A DNA stretch of 64,000 nucleotides from NCBI GenBank assembly GCA_050049775.1, contig JASFVP010000012.1, positions 3,245 through 67,244 of the forward strand, in the 5' to 3' direction. This document shows, one piece after another, positions 24,953 to 32,196 of the stretch (position 1 is its first letter; each line of letters starts with the position of its first letter). Under the pieces are notes generated by a model, which saw only the letters and a list, made by a program, of their open reading frames with translations, searched no databases and was not told the origin of the DNA. Made by a program: the position numbers and the translations under genes. The DNA is from JABDQZ01 sp050049775 (GTDB taxonomy: Bacteria; Pseudomonadota; Gammaproteobacteria; Chromatiales; Chromatiaceae).

Positions 24953-25397
24953 GCGCTAGCTCTCCTAAGTACTTAATGTATTGAATATTGATGCTGCAGC
25001 AGTCTTGCTCCAGCAATGAATCTGCTTTCATTTCAGGCCGCCGGGCGGCTCTTCAACGGCTGGGGAATATAGCGATGTTCCACTACATCAGCCACTCCAC
25101 CAACGGGGGATATGCTTGATCTCCATATACCCCAAATGAGATATATCCGCTTACAACAACTTCGCCCGGAAAATGTTATCCATTGAAATCATTGGATTTT
25201 TTTCGCGACAGATTAACCACATTAAGACCATTGGGTCTTGGCCGCCGCTTAGCGATATATTCACTGGCCGAGCATCCTAGACAGATTCGCATTAGTGGTC
25301 AATAAAATTCTCACACTTGAATATACAATTTTCCGCTACATATATATGATGCGTGGTTTTGCACGGCTTACGCCGAACAGACAGATTGGAAAGAGAC
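24953..25397. promoter_or_regulatory. Divergent regulatory region between dsrA and the Cas6-RspA operon
   Basis: This 445-base stretch holds no gene or CRISPR repeat. It contains an imperfect 28-base palindrome (GGGGATATG at 25106-25114 and CATATACCCC at 25124-25133), followed closely by GAGATATATC, and a short inverted repeat AAGACC/GGTCTT near 25225. A sigma-70-like promoter for the plus strand is annotated separately. No equally clear promoter for dsrA is seen on the minus strand. Confidence 0.6.
25317..25346 (+). promoter_or_regulatory. Possible sigma-70 promoter of the Cas6-RspA operon
   Basis: TTGAAT (25317-25322), an 18-base spacer and TATATA (25341-25346) lie 51 bases before the first ATG of the operon at 25398. 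The match is fair but not proven. Confidence 0.45.
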
Positions 25398-25589
25398 ATG
25401 CTTTATCTGAGCCAGATAGTGATCGCCAACCAGGACATCGACAGCTTTGACGAGCTCATGCAGCTCATCCCGGAATATGCCAAACGCGGCGAACGTTTCT
25501 TCCGCATGGACATCAAGCCACCCTACCCGGATACCCCGGAAAACTGGGAAGACCGACTCGAAGCCGCTTTCAGCGGTCATCTGCGCTGA
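25398..25589 (+). CDS. Small hypothetical protein, first gene of the Cas6-RspA operon
   Basis: A 63-residue acidic protein (MLYLSQIVIANQDIDSFDEL, then IPEYAKRGERFFRMDIKPPY). ATG 25398 is chosen because GGAAAGAG lies just before it and the longer frame has a poor start. No cysteine, signal peptide or membrane segment is seen. It is separated by 30 bases from the next gene and is expected to be co-transcribed with it. I recognise no family. Confidence 0.7.
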   Translation: MLYLSQIVIANQDIDSFDELMQLIPEYAKRGERFFRMDIKPPYPDTPENWEDRLEAAFSGHLR

Positions 25590-25619
25590 CCAGCCCGACT
25601 GCAACGGACAGAATGATTT

Positions 25620-26333
25620 ATGGATTTTTTTGACCCCAACAACCAGCAGGACAGCAGCGCCAGCTCGCTGATGAACGATCTCGGCCAGAAAGCCGAACTC
25701 GAAGGACTGCTGGTCGAACTGCGCGAGTCGCTGCTGGCGTTGCCCGATGACACGCCGGCGATCGAACGCAGCCGTATCGAACTCAACATCGCCCGCGCCT
25801 TGCAGCAGCTCGAACGCGGCCACGAAGCCTGGCCGGTAGCGCGCGCCGCATTCGATATCTTTGTCGCGCACAGCGACTGGGAAAATGCCGCCGACGCCTG
25901 CGACATCCTGTATCAATGCGAGCAGAGCGACTCGCTGGTAGCGCTAGGCAACGGCATCTGGCTGAGTGTGACGTTCCCGATCGACCCGGAAATCACCATC
26001 AACATGCTGGCGCATGTGATCGACGACACGCCGGACGATTCCGATGGCGCCGCGGTCGCCGCCGCCACTGCGCTGTACATCGCCGACATGCGCACCGAAC
26101 CCGGTCCCGATCGCGATCGCCTGCACTTTTTCGCCTCGCAATTGCTCGGTAAGGTGGCGCGCCGCCACAGCGAGGTCGAAACCCAGGAACAATTCGACTT
26201 CTGGGTGGAAAAACTCGAACTCAACGATCCGGACAAGTTCCTGATTCGGCTGCGCAACGTCGTCGACGTACTGGCCCAGGAAGACTGGTGGATCGATCGC
26301 GACGAGATTCGCAACAACATGCCGGAGAACTGA
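25620..26333 (+). CDS. Hypothetical protein, second gene of the Cas6-RspA operon
   Basis: A 237-residue acidic soluble protein that is mostly helical (ELEGLLVELRESLLAL, RSRIELNIARALQQLERG, WENAADACDILYQCE). The pattern of paired helices at residues 25-110 resembles TPR-like repeats. The central part (ITINMLAHVIDDTPDDSDG) and the end (EDWWIDRDEIRNNMPEN) match nothing I know. The stop is one base before the ATG of the Cas6-like gene, so the two are probably translated together. Confidence 0.72.
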   Translation: MDFFDPNNQQDSSASSLMNDLGQKAELEGLLVELRESLLALPDDTPAIERSRIELNIARALQQLERGHEAWPVARAAFDIFVAHSDWENAADACDILYQCEQSDSLVALGNGIWLSVTFPIDPEITINMLAHVIDDTPDDSDGAAVAAATALYIADMRTEPGPDRDRLHFFASQLLGKVARRHSEVETQEQFDFWVEKLELNDPDKFLIRLRNVVDVLAQEDWWIDRDEIRNNMPEN

Positions 26334-26334
26334 C

Positions 26335-27036
26335 ATGCTGTGGCAGGAAGAAACCAAACCGTCGGAATTTCAGGTTGACGACACGGTCATCGACCTGCTG
26401 TTCAACATCGAGTGCCGCGAATTGCCGGTGGATCACATCCACAGCCTGTCGACCGCACTCAAACAGGTCCTGCCGCAACTGGAGGAAGATTCCGGCATCG
26501 GCGTGCACCCGATTCACCTGGCCGGCTCACAAAACGGCTGGGAACGCCCGGACGCCAGCAAGGGCCAGAACCTGATCTTGTCGCGCCGCACCAAGATGAC
26601 CTTGCGGGTACCCGGCGACCAGGCGGGGGAAATCATCGAGCAACTGACCGACATCACCCTCGATATCGACGGCTTCCCGCTGACCATTCGCTCGGCCAAA
26701 AGCAAAAAACTCAGCACCCAGGGCACCATTTTCTCACGCAGCATCATTTGCACCGCCACCGAGGCCGATGACGAAATGCTGTTCATGCAGCGCATGCAGC
26801 AGGAGTTCAATGCCATGGGTATCCGGGTGCGCAAGGCGCTGTGCGGCAAAATGGACCGCATCGCGACACCGGATGGTCCGATCCTGACACGCAGCCTGAT
26901 GCTGGCCGAATTATGCCCGGAAGACTCCGTCAAACTGCAACAGCAAGGCATCGGCGCCGGCCGTGACCTCGGCTGCGGTATTTTCATCCCGCACAAGGGC
27001 ATCGACGCGGTCGGCAAATCGACAGATGACGAATAA
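26335..27036 (+). CDS. Cas6 homologue of the MYXAN/Cmx6 type, without a CRISPR array
   Basis: A 233-residue protein that follows the Cmx6 (type I-MYXAN Cas6) pattern along its whole length. It has a first ferredoxin-like domain with CRELPVDHIHSLSTALKQVLP and GIGVHPIHLAGS, a middle with MTLRVPGDQAGEIIEQL and TLDIDGFPLTI, and the C-terminal glycine-rich loop GIGAGRDLGCGIFIPHKGI. Cas6 proteins cut CRISPR precursor RNA; His34 or His36 is a candidate catalytic residue. No CRISPR repeats or other cas genes are in the window. The gene is linked to two unknown genes and to a DsrC-like gene, which suggests a use outside immunity (inference). Confidence 0.82.
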   Translation: MLWQEETKPSEFQVDDTVIDLLFNIECRELPVDHIHSLSTALKQVLPQLEEDSGIGVHPIHLAGSQNGWERPDASKGQNLILSRRTKMTLRVPGDQAGEIIEQLTDITLDIDGFPLTIRSAKSKKLSTQGTIFSRSIICTATEADDEMLFMQRMQQEFNAMGIRVRKALCGKMDRIATPDGPILTRSLMLAELCPEDSVKLQQQGIGAGRDLGCGIFIPHKGIDAVGKSTDDE

Positions 27037-27051
27037 GCCAATCTTTATGTA

Positions 27052-27075
27052 GAATATTCTGTTTAACGAATATTC
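27052..27075. promoter_or_regulatory. Twin GAATATTC palindromes before the RspA gene
   Basis: Two identical 8-base palindromes (27052-27059 and 27068-27075) are eight bases apart, so their centres are 16 bases apart on the helix. They lie in the 105-base gap before the DsrC-like gene. They look like a paired operator or an AT-rich promoter element. A short inverted repeat GGTCCT/AGGACC follows (about 27077-27100). Confidence 0.5.
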
Positions 27076-27141
27076 AAGGTCCTGACTGCCAGGTGAGGAC
27101 CGGTTTCAACCCAACTTTAACGAGAAAGTCAGGAGTTAAAA

Positions 27142-27480
27142 ATGGCACTAGAAGTCAATGGCGTCACCGTTGCGACTACCGAAAACGGTTATCTGGAAAA
27201 TGCAAACGACTGGAACGAAGACATCGCCAAGGTGCTGGCCACCGGCGAAGAAATCGAAATGACCGACAAGCACTGGGACGTTATCAATTACCTGCGTGAC
27301 GAACATTTCAATAACGGCGGCAACGAACCCAACGAACGCACCATTCTCAAGGACATGAACAAGAAATGGGGCGAAAAGCTCACCAGCAAGGACATGTACA
27401 AAATGTTCCCGCTGATGCCGAGTAAACAGGGCCGCAAGATCGCCGGTCTGCCACAAAGTACCCGCAAAGGCGGTTATTGA
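27142..27480 (+). CDS. Cysteine-free DsrC homologue (RspA type)
   Basis: A 112-residue protein of the DsrC/TusE family (MALEVNGVTVATTENGYLEN, then MTDKHWDVINYLRDEHF). The C-terminal arm is SKQGRKIAGLPQSTRKGGY, so both redox cysteines are missing: CysB is Gly and CysA is Lys. The whole protein has no cysteine. Proteins of this kind have been named RspA (regulatory sulfur-related protein). It cannot carry sulfur and is likely to bind a partner or act in regulation. AGGAG stands before the ATG and a strong terminator follows. A true DsrC is encoded 6 kb away. Confidence 0.9.
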   Translation: MALEVNGVTVATTENGYLENANDWNEDIAKVLATGEEIEMTDKHWDVINYLRDEHFNNGGNEPNERTILKDMNKKWGEKLTSKDMYKMFPLMPSKQGRKIAGLPQSTRKGGY

Positions 27481-27490
27481 TCCCGCATAG

Positions 27491-27518
27491 CAAAGACGCA
27501 GCTATCGCTGCGTCTTTG
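27491..27518 (+). terminator. Intrinsic terminator after the RspA gene
   Basis: CAAAGACGCAGC and GCTGCGTCTTTG form a perfect 12-bp stem with loop TATC, followed by TT and mixed bases. It is 11 bases after the stop and closes the operon that starts at 25398. Confidence 0.88.
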
Positions 27519-27556
27519 TTTACATCCACCCTTCTCCGCCAGACCGCATAACGGTC

Positions 27557-28231
27557 TTAAACATCCGCCCACATCCGCAACAGATTCGAATAGCAGCGAT
27601 CCACGTATTTGGTTTCCTGCGCCTGCGGCTGGTCCGCCAGCAGCTTCTCCCGCGCCTGATCGAGTTCGAATAACAACTCGCGTTGCGCCGCATCTCGCAC
27701 ATAACTCTGCATCCAGGTCAGCGCCACCTGGCGCACACCCGAAGTGACTTCAGCTACGTGATGCACACTGGCCGATGGGTAAACCACCGCGTCACCGGCA
27801 TTGAGCTTGACTCGCTTGTCGCCAAACGGCGTGCGCACCACCAGCTCACCGCCCTCGTAGGTATCCGGCTCGTTGAGAAACACCGTCATCGACACATCGG
27901 TGCGGAAGCGGCCGCCGGCGCCTCCCATGATGGCGTCGTCGGTATGATCGCCGTAGGTCATGCCGGTTTCGTAACGCGAGAAAATGAAATCCGCCATGCG
28001 GTTGGGCAAGGCAAAGCTCTTGAACTGCGCGTGATTGCCGAGACTGGCCATGAGGATGCGGTTGAGCAGTTGCTGTTGTTGCGCCGATAACGACGATTCC
28101 AGATTGTTTTTTACCTGGGCCGCCGCCTTGCCGGCAGTGACCTTGCCGTCGACGTACTGGCTTTGCGTCAGCAATTCATGGATTTTCTCCAGTTGCGCCG
28201 CATTGATGAGCGCCTTGATTTCCAGCAGCAT
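27557..28231 (-). CDS. PKHD-type Fe(II)/2-oxoglutarate dioxygenase
   Basis: A 224-residue protein of the YbiX/PiuC family. ATG 28231 (MLLEIKALINAAQLEKI) has AGGAA upstream and gives the family length; a longer frame reaches 28276. The Fe(II) site is visible in GDHTDDAIMG (His and Asp) and SASVHHVAEV (His), and the 2-oxoglutarate arginine in GVRQVALTWMQS. PiuC genes often sit beside iron-siderophore receptors, but none is here. The physiological substrate is unknown. Confidence 0.93.
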   Translation of the reverse strand: MLLEIKALINAAQLEKIHELLTQSQYVDGKVTAGKAAAQVKNNLESSLSAQQQQLLNRILMASLGNHAQFKSFALPNRMADFIFSRYETGMTYGDHTDDAIMGGAGGRFRTDVSMTVFLNEPDTYEGGELVVRTPFGDKRVKLNAGDAVVYPSASVHHVAEVTSGVRQVALTWMQSYVRDAAQRELLFELDQAREKLLADQPQAQETKYVDRCYSNLLRMWADV

Positions 28232-28343
28232 GTTTGATTCCTGTGTTGATTCACCTGCAGTCAGTGCGTCATTCAATCAACCACAGGGCAATATCTGGTA
28301 AAATCCGCCTTCAACACTACGAGCAGTCGAGCGGAGTTGCAGC

Positions 28344-28937
28344 ATGATACTTAAGGTCGTCGTCGAGGACCAATCGTTTAATCTGAACCTGGAAGAGTCA
28401 TTCCTGGAGCGGGCCAGCGGCTTTTTCGACAAAATGGACGCCGATATGGATAACGGCTGGCAGATGGGGCGCGACTGGATCGAGCGACCGGACGCCATGC
28501 AAAAACTCACCATCGTTGCCGACAAACTACTAACCGCGATTGAAAACGACGAGAAACAGACCGGTTTGATGATGGCCGGTTACATCGTCTCGCGGGCGCC
28601 ACAGGTGGAAATGATCGAAATGGATATCACCGGCGAAATGGGCCATCACTTTGAAATGCGCCAGCAACCGCAACCAGTCGTCGCAACTGCTTCGCCACAA
28701 GTGCAACCGCAAGCCAGTGGCGGACTCAGCAAAATGGAAGCTTTGCAAGAGGCCGGCAAACAAGTCTCAAAAGTGTTCAAAAGCGGTAAGCAGTATAAAT
28801 TCAGCCTGTTCAACAACCAGACCGGCCAGTGGGAAGAATCCCCGGCGATTGCCGACAAGCAGGAAGCCGAAAACCTGCGTGAATTCGCGTTTAAAAAGCG
28901 CTTTGACGAACTCAGTGGTGGCAATGGCGCGGATTGA
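28344..28937 (+). CDS. Conserved hypothetical protein
   Basis: A 197-residue soluble protein with three parts. A compact N-terminal region of about 90 residues has many acidic and helical stretches (SFLERASGFFDKMDADMDNG, QKLTIVADKLLTAIENDE). A proline/glutamine-rich linker follows (MRQQPQPVVATASPQVQPQ). A C-terminal region (ALQEAGKQVSKVFKSGKQYK, FAFKKRFDEL) closes the protein. No domain is recognised. Its stop overlaps the start of the next gene by 14 bases, which suggests translational coupling. Confidence 0.75.
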   Translation: MILKVVVEDQSFNLNLEESFLERASGFFDKMDADMDNGWQMGRDWIERPDAMQKLTIVADKLLTAIENDEKQTGLMMAGYIVSRAPQVEMIEMDITGEMGHHFEMRQQPQPVVATASPQVQPQASGGLSKMEALQEAGKQVSKVFKSGKQYKFSLFNNQTGQWEESPAIADKQEAENLREFAFKKRFDELSGGNGAD

Positions 28938-29280
28938 CAGCGTCACCGCGCCACTGGCAATCCTGTTTGATGACGGCAGCAAAAAGCTCGCTGCCGCCTG
29001 TTTTCCACACCAGCGGGGATTGCTCTACCTGGACCCGTTCTGGCATCTGAAAAGTCCGGACCAGGCGGCTCACCTGATCCACGGTGAGCTCAGCGGCGAA
29101 GGCCCATGGCGTATTGCCGGCGCCACCATCCGGGTGCTGGGCTGTCACAATACCGATCCCGAACTGCAGCATGAATACCAGGCCTGGCAGACCTACCTGT
29201 CTGAAAACCCGGGGCTTTACCCGCCACCCACGCAAGTGACTGAAATTGCGCGCAAACTTGGTGCAATCGTCAGCAAATAA
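28924..29280 (+). CDS. Conserved hypothetical protein
   Basis: A 118-residue protein when started at ATG 28924 (MARIDSVTAPLAILFDDGSKK). A much longer open frame reaches 28651, but its first 91 codons overlap the preceding gene and have the composition of a shadow. The protein contains FPHQRGLLYLDPFWHL, DQAAHLIHGELSGEGPW and GATIRVLGCHN. No signal peptide, membrane segment or known motif is present. It overlaps the upstream gene by 14 bases and is probably co-translated. Confidence 0.75.
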   Translation: MARIDSVTAPLAILFDDGSKKLAAACFPHQRGLLYLDPFWHLKSPDQAAHLIHGELSGEGPWRIAGATIRVLGCHNTDPELQHEYQAWQTYLSENPGLYPPPTQVTEIARKLGAIVSK

Positions 29281-29390
29281 CTCAGTATATCTTTTTAACT
29301 CATTGTTAAACAACATAAATAAATTGTTACAGTTTTGTAAGGCCACGCCGATAACCAGATAAACCTGATGACCATGGGTGGCCTGAACCA

Positions 29391-29900
29391 GTGACGGAAG
29401 ACAAAAAACAAACGGTTGTGAAAATTGCCGGCGTCGATGTGCCGGTGCATCTGGTTTGGAAAAAAATCGAAGCCATCAATACCGCCAACGACCTGCTGGA
29501 ACGCCTCAACCACGACTTTCCTCACCTGGCCAGTGAATTCACCCGGGGAATCCCGCCGGTTGTGCGCGACCGCATCAAAAAGTCCATTGGTGACCTGCAA
29601 CCGCCGCAACAGGTTGACGAAGACATCGTCGGCTTTCTCAAGGACAAGATCGGCGAATACTCACCGGAAGAAACGGTTGACCTGCTGATGCAGGAAAAAG
29701 GCATTGAAATCACTCTGTCCGACCTGGTGTATTACATCGGCCGTGAAAATTACATCGAGGTCATGAGGCGTGAGGCGGAACTGTTCAAGACCAACATGAT
29801 CCTGCCGGAACAGACCGCCAGCGTCTGGAACGAAATGCAACGCCCCGCCCCGGGCAAGGCGCGCTGGACCAAAGGCGACGTGGAAATGCTGCTCGATTAA
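29391..29900 (+). CDS. Conserved hypothetical protein
   Basis: A 169-residue soluble protein started at GTG 29391 (MTEDKKQTVVKIAGVDVPVH); no better start is nearby. It looks mainly helical (KKIEAINTANDLLERLNHDF, DLVYYIGRENYIEVMRREAE). A DNA- or protein-binding role is possible, but no motif proves it. It converges with the receiver-like gene at 29907 with only six bases between the stops. Confidence 0.7.
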   Translation: MTEDKKQTVVKIAGVDVPVHLVWKKIEAINTANDLLERLNHDFPHLASEFTRGIPPVVRDRIKKSIGDLQPPQQVDEDIVGFLKDKIGEYSPEETVDLLMQEKGIEITLSDLVYYIGRENYIEVMRREAELFKTNMILPEQTASVWNEMQRPAPGKARWTKGDVEMLLD

Positions 29901-29906
29901 AGCCTC

Positions 29907-30278
29907 TCAGGCGGTTGCCTGCTGCAACGCCTCATGCAACGCCTGCTCTCGAATCGGAAATGCAATGCCGGTATGAATGCCAAAGCGCTGGCGCACCTGA
30001 TTGAACTTTTCCTCATGTTCGGGCATATAAAACACGATCAACTTCACCTGCGGCATTTTCTGCAGAATCGCCAGCAAGGTTTCCAGGTTGGAAGTTCGGT
30101 CGCGAAAATCCGTCTGGAAATTATATTCACAGACAATCACATCCGGCCTGTGTTTTTTCAGGTGATTGCGCGCCTTGCGTTGTGAATTGAGCACCGTGAC
30201 CTGAAAGCCCAGGCTCTGGTACAGCGGTGTGAAATTCGGATAGCCACCCAGCTCGATGATCGATAACAGCTCCGCCAT
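29907..30278 (-). CDS. Receiver-like protein, translationally coupled to an oxygenase gene
   Basis: A 123-residue protein with an alternating strand-helix pattern like a response-regulator receiver: AELLSIIELGGY, FQVTVLNSQRKARNHLKK, DVIVCEYNF, KLIVFYMPEH and GIAFPIREQAL. The phospho-accepting aspartate is not at its usual place (VCEYN instead of D), so it may be an inactive receiver or only share the fold. Its ATG overlaps the stop of the upstream oxygenase gene by one base (TGATG), a coupled pair. Confidence 0.6.
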   Translation of the reverse strand: MAELLSIIELGGYPNFTPLYQSLGFQVTVLNSQRKARNHLKKHRPDVIVCEYNFQTDFRDRTSNLETLLAILQKMPQVKLIVFYMPEHEEKFNQVRQRFGIHTGIAFPIREQALHEALQQATA

Positions 30279-30895
30279 CAGGCGAACACCACCCAGGTGG
30301 TAGCAATGTACTTGCGACCCTGCTGCACGCGCGCAGCGCGGTGCTCATGCGTCCAGAACGGTGGAAACATCACCAGCTTGCCCTTCTCCGGTCGGACGCT
30401 GATATCCTGGTAGAGAAACTCGGTTTCACCACCCGGCCCCGGCACGTCATTCAGATACCACAACAACACCAGCTGGCGCGCGGCAAACTGGTGGCTGCCG
30501 CCATCGATGTGCCAGTGATAATAATCACCGGCTTCGTAACGCTGCACCTGGTACCCCATGTCCTTGAAGCCCTTGCTGAAATACGGGAATGACTTGCAGA
30601 ACTCGTTCATCGCCGCGGCGGTGGTGCGAAAAAAAATCTCGTCGATGTCCTGCCAGTCGTCCTTATCGCTGACCACCAGATCCATGGTGCGCTTGATCGA
30701 GCTGTCCTGGCTGCCGAGCTGGCCGATCACGCCTTCGCGCTGATAGTGTGGCGATGCCTCGAAGCGGCGTACCACTTCATCACAGAAATCCGCCGCCAGT
30801 GCACCCGGCCGCTCAAAGATAAAGCTGTTCGGCTTGACTTCGCTGATGGTGCGCAAGGGGACGATTGTTCGTTCAATGGACGGGTATTCGGACAT
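30278..30895 (-). CDS. 2OG-Fe(II) oxygenase
   Basis: A 205-residue prolyl-4-hydroxylase-like protein. ATG 30895 (MSEYPSIERTIVPL) is chosen; the frame is open to 31000 without family match. The Fe(II) ligands are in YHWHIDGGSH (His, Asp) and FPPFWTHEHRA (His), and a basic residue for 2-oxoglutarate follows in QQGRKYIATTW. The central DVPGPGGETEFLYQDISVRP is typical for the superfamily. The substrate is unknown. It shares a base with the start of the receiver-like gene. Confidence 0.9.
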   Translation of the reverse strand: MSEYPSIERTIVPLRTISEVKPNSFIFERPGALAADFCDEVVRRFEASPHYQREGVIGQLGSQDSSIKRTMDLVVSDKDDWQDIDEIFFRTTAAAMNEFCKSFPYFSKGFKDMGYQVQRYEAGDYYHWHIDGGSHQFAARQLVLLWYLNDVPGPGGETEFLYQDISVRPEKGKLVMFPPFWTHEHRAARVQQGRKYIATTWVVFA

Positions 30896-31067
30896 GACGG
30901 GACCGGCAATGACATCAAAGCCGTTATTATCCGTGGTTTGCGTTTGCCTTGGCAACTTGCACGCCCACAACAAATCCGCGGGTAATCGCCCGCACGACAC
31001 ATTTCACCGCCAAAAAATTCCAAGTAAAATAACCGGATATTGATCTATCGCAGACGGAGAGCCGCAC

Positions 31068-31628
31068 ATGGCTTTAAGAATCAAGAGTCACTGGCACGAC
31101 GACGGCGCGGAGCGTTCGCTTGAGGAAATCGCCGGCGCCATCGCCTACATCATCTGGCGTGTTGCCAAGGACAAGGCAATCAACCTGCACGGCAAGGACT
31201 TTGTCTACGCCGACGATCGCCAGCGCATGGACGTCATTCTCGAATACGTCATTTTCCAGTTACAGGTTGTTGACCGCCTGGCCAACATACGTCTCGGCTT
31301 CGACGATGAGCAACGCAAGGAAATCATCCTCGCCACCACCAAAAAACTCGCCGCGCATGTGCACGGCAACAGCTTCGATCTGTTCGGCGAAGGTGATCAC
31401 ATCGGCCCGTTCGTCAGCCGCCTCAACGAGCGCAGCACCGAGTATTCCGAGTTCAACTACACCGAAGACGGTCCGAGTTACCCGCTGCTGCGTCATTTCG
31501 GCTTCTCGGTGCAGCAGGTCATGGGACAGGAAGGTGAAAACCGCTGGGTGATTGATCAGGTCATGGACCAGGACGGTCCGGATGTCGTCAAACAGATCAC
31601 GCGCGCCATCGACAACCTGTTTGAATAA
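31068..31628 (+). CDS. Conserved hypothetical protein
   Basis: A 186-residue soluble protein (MALRIKSHWHDDGAERSLEE, then IAGAIAYIIWRVAKDKAINLHGKDFVY). The rest is helical with conserved-looking EYVIFQLQVVDRL and AHVHGNSFDLFGEGD, and a C-terminal GENRWVIDQVMDQDGP. No family name comes to mind. GGAGAG precedes the ATG. A bidirectional terminator separates it from the Rmf-like gene. Confidence 0.78.
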   Translation: MALRIKSHWHDDGAERSLEEIAGAIAYIIWRVAKDKAINLHGKDFVYADDRQRMDVILEYVIFQLQVVDRLANIRLGFDDEQRKEIILATTKKLAAHVHGNSFDLFGEGDHIGPFVSRLNERSTEYSEFNYTEDGPSYPLLRHFGFSVQQVMGQEGENRWVIDQVMDQDGPDVVKQITRAIDNLFE

Positions 31629-31654
31629 GCCGCCGAGTCAATGCGGCAGCAATA

Positions 31655-31681
31655 AAAAAGGCGGGTGATACCCGCCTTTTT
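31655..31681. terminator. Bidirectional intrinsic terminator
   Basis: AAAAAGGCGGGT and ACCCGCCTTTTT form a perfect 12-bp stem around a three-base loop, with T runs on both strands. It serves the converging genes that end at 31628 and 31702. Confidence 0.95.
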
Positions 31682-31701
31682 CATGTCTGTGCAGTTAGTG
31701 C

Positions 31702-31896
31702 TCAGCCTTTCCAGTTACCGAAGTTGTCGGTATTTTTTTCTTCGCCGTCGGCATAACCGGCTTCGTAGGGTTCGGTCACGCGTTGTTCTTCGCGTTTCGG
31801 GTTCTGCAGGAAGCCCGCCTGCCAACCCTGGATGTATTCTTCATTGACACCCATTTCTTCCATTTTGGTAACTGCATCGTAATAAGTCTGGTTCAT
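31702..31896 (-). CDS. Rmf-like small protein
   Basis: A 64-residue protein (MNQTYYDAVTKMEEMGVNEE). The stretch YIQGWQAGFLQNPKREEQRV then YEAGYADG repeats a G-W/Y-x-A-G motif, as in ribosome modulation factor, although the acidic remainder is unlike basic Rmf. A ribosome-binding role is therefore only a possibility. The gene has its own terminator on one side and a 300-base gap on the other, so it is a single-gene unit. Confidence 0.65.
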   Translation of the reverse strand: MNQTYYDAVTKMEEMGVNEEYIQGWQAGFLQNPKREEQRVTEPYEAGYADGEEKNTDNFGNWKG

Positions 31897-32196
31897 AATC
31901 CGGATCTCCGAAGTCCTACATAAATAATGAGCAAAAACACTCGATTAATACAAAATATGAGGCGTATTCGCTCGCATTCAGCAATGCTTTGAATCCTGCT
32001 CCAGGCCAGCACCGAACAAGCGACTCGCGAAAAAACGAGCGTTAGAATACAAGGTTTCTCTAATAAAGGCTACAACAAATTAGCCGACCATCCAGCCATG
32101 TAAACCATAGCCCCGTCAGGTTGAATTTTTTCAGTCGACAAATCATGCTATGCGACTTTGATGCACTTGTGCACTGGCTAGCCATACGGAGTTTCT
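31897..32196. other. Intergenic region with no gene seen
   Basis: These 300 bases separate the divergent Rmf-like and MoxR genes. The left part is AT-rich (GATTAATACAAAATATGAGG) and probably carries the promoter of the Rmf-like gene. ACGGAG lies seven bases before the MoxR ATG. I see no RNA gene or repeat. Confidence 0.6.

Noticed and set aside
24953..27141. CRISPR array beside the Cas6 homologue
   Set aside because: No direct repeats of 20-40 bases with regular spacing are present in the region or elsewhere in the window.
28651..28923. N-terminal extension of the gene at 28924
   Set aside because: The first 91 codons overlap the preceding gene in another frame and look like a shadow; the ATG at 28924 is a better start.
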